A stretch of 7,302 nt of DNA, from assembly GCA_003537495.1 (NCBI GenBank), contig DPSB01000640.1, forward strand, positions 1 to 7,302, given 5' to 3'. The translations under genes and the position numbers were made by a program. Of the stretch, positions 6,791 through 7,302 are shown one piece after another; position 1 is the stretch's first letter; the number at the start of each line of letters is the position of its first letter. The notes under the pieces were generated by a model, which had not been told where the DNA came from, searched no databases, and saw only the letters and a list, made by a program, of their open reading frames with translations. This DNA comes from Cytophagales bacterium. Lineage in GTDB: Bacteria; Bacteroidota; Bacteroidia; Cytophagales; Cyclobacteriaceae.

Positions 6791-7302
6791 ATGCCCGCTA
6801 TCATTCCCGATTTCGAATACGACATCTTCATCTCATATCGGCATAATGATAACCGTTCGGGTTGGGTTACTGAGTTTGTAAAATCCTTGCAGGAAGAACT
6901 GGCTGCTACCATTAAAGAAAAAGTTTCGGTTTATTTTGATACCAACGCCTACGATGGTTTGCTCGATACACATAATGTAGATAAATCACTTGAGCTTAAA
7001 CTGAAGAGCCTGATTTTTATTCCGGTACTTTCGCAGACCTATGCCGACACAAAATCATTTGCCTGGAAAAATGAGTTTTGTGCCTACAGTAATCTACTTA
7101 AGACAGATGATCTGGGTAAAGACATAAAACTGATAAATGGAAACGTAACCAGTAGAATTTTACCCATTCGCATTCACGATCTGGAAACAGAAGACAAAGC
7201 TTTAATTGAAGCTGAATTAGGTGCGGTACTCCGCTCCATCGATTTTATTTATCGCGAGCCGGGTGTTAATAGACCGCTTACGGCAACCGACAAACGCGAA
7301 CA
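6791..7302 (+). CDS. TIR-domain protein, 3' partial
   Basis: The frame is open from ATG 6791 to the right edge, giving 170 complete residues with no stop. Residues about 8-105 form a TIR domain: the first strand and box 1 are FEYDIFISYRHND (10-20 region), followed by a helix (WVTEFVKSLQEELAATI), the strand VSVYFDT, the strand SLIFIPVLSQTYAD, and FAWKNEF at 90-96. Glu95 in the W-x-x-E pattern matches the position of the catalytic glutamate in NAD-cleaving TIR domains. The following part (VTSRILPIRIHDLE, LRSIDFIYREPGVNRPL) resembles the extension found in Bacteroidota TIR proteins, which often continue into a membrane segment and TPR or WD40 repeats; here that part lies outside the window. There is no other Met in the visible protein, so the start is well supported. 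The likely role is signalling or NAD cleavage, possibly in defence, but no defence partner is visible. No terminator separates it from the VOC gene 52 bases upstream. Confidence 0.88.
   Translation, partial: MPAIIPDFEYDIFISYRHNDNRSGWVTEFVKSLQEELAATIKEKVSVYFDTNAYDGLLDTHNVDKSLELKLKSLIFIPVLSQTYADTKSFAWKNEFCAYSNLLKTDDLGKDIKLINGNVTSRILPIRIHDLETEDKALIEAELGAVLRSIDFIYREPGVNRPLTATDKRE

Noticed and set aside
1..7302. CRISPR arrays, tRNA or rRNA genes, insertion sequences
   Set aside because: No regularly spaced direct repeats, cloverleaf-like sequence, rRNA segment or transposase could be seen by eye on either strand.

Overview
The window looks like a piece of a Bacteroidota chromosome, probably from the Cytophagales or a nearby group. 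The clues are a secreted beta-barrel protein of a typical Bacteroidota type, Sec-exported amidohydrolases in tandem, a TIR protein of a kind common in this phylum, start codons without Shine-Dalgarno sequences, and two exact matches to the Bacteroidota -7 promoter box TAnnTTTG. This placement comes from recognising families, not from a database search.

Left block (1-1574, plus strand): an outer-membrane beta-barrel protein that runs off the left edge, followed 3 bases later by a small lipoprotein with a fibronectin-III-like fold. Both are clearly more AT-rich than the rest of the window. A hairpin at 1622-1661 separates them from the convergent block.

Central block (1679-6019, minus strand): a two-gene operon. 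A 1007-residue exported protein is transcribed first and contains two amidohydrolase modules. A 432-residue exported amidohydrolase follows after 18 bases. Of the three amidohydrolase modules, only the C-terminal half of the large protein keeps the complete His-x-His / His / His / Asp metal site. The 432-residue protein keeps two of the five positions, and the N-terminal half of the large protein keeps none. The operon therefore seems to encode one active site together with two degenerate modules, all in the periplasm.

Divergent region (6020-6228): it holds a perfect 19-bp inverted repeat with A/T flanks, which looks like a bidirectional terminator although it lies between two gene starts. 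It also holds a good Bacteroidota promoter for the next gene.

Right block (6229-7302, plus strand): a VOC (glyoxalase-fold) protein with a lipoprotein signal and all four family metal ligands. After 52 bases comes a TIR-domain protein, cut by the right edge, with a candidate NADase glutamate and a promoter box only four bases before its ATG.

Nothing here is a clearly new system. The most unusual parts are the three-module amidohydrolase operon with its degenerate partners, the terminator-like palindrome between divergent starts, and the start of the TIR gene.
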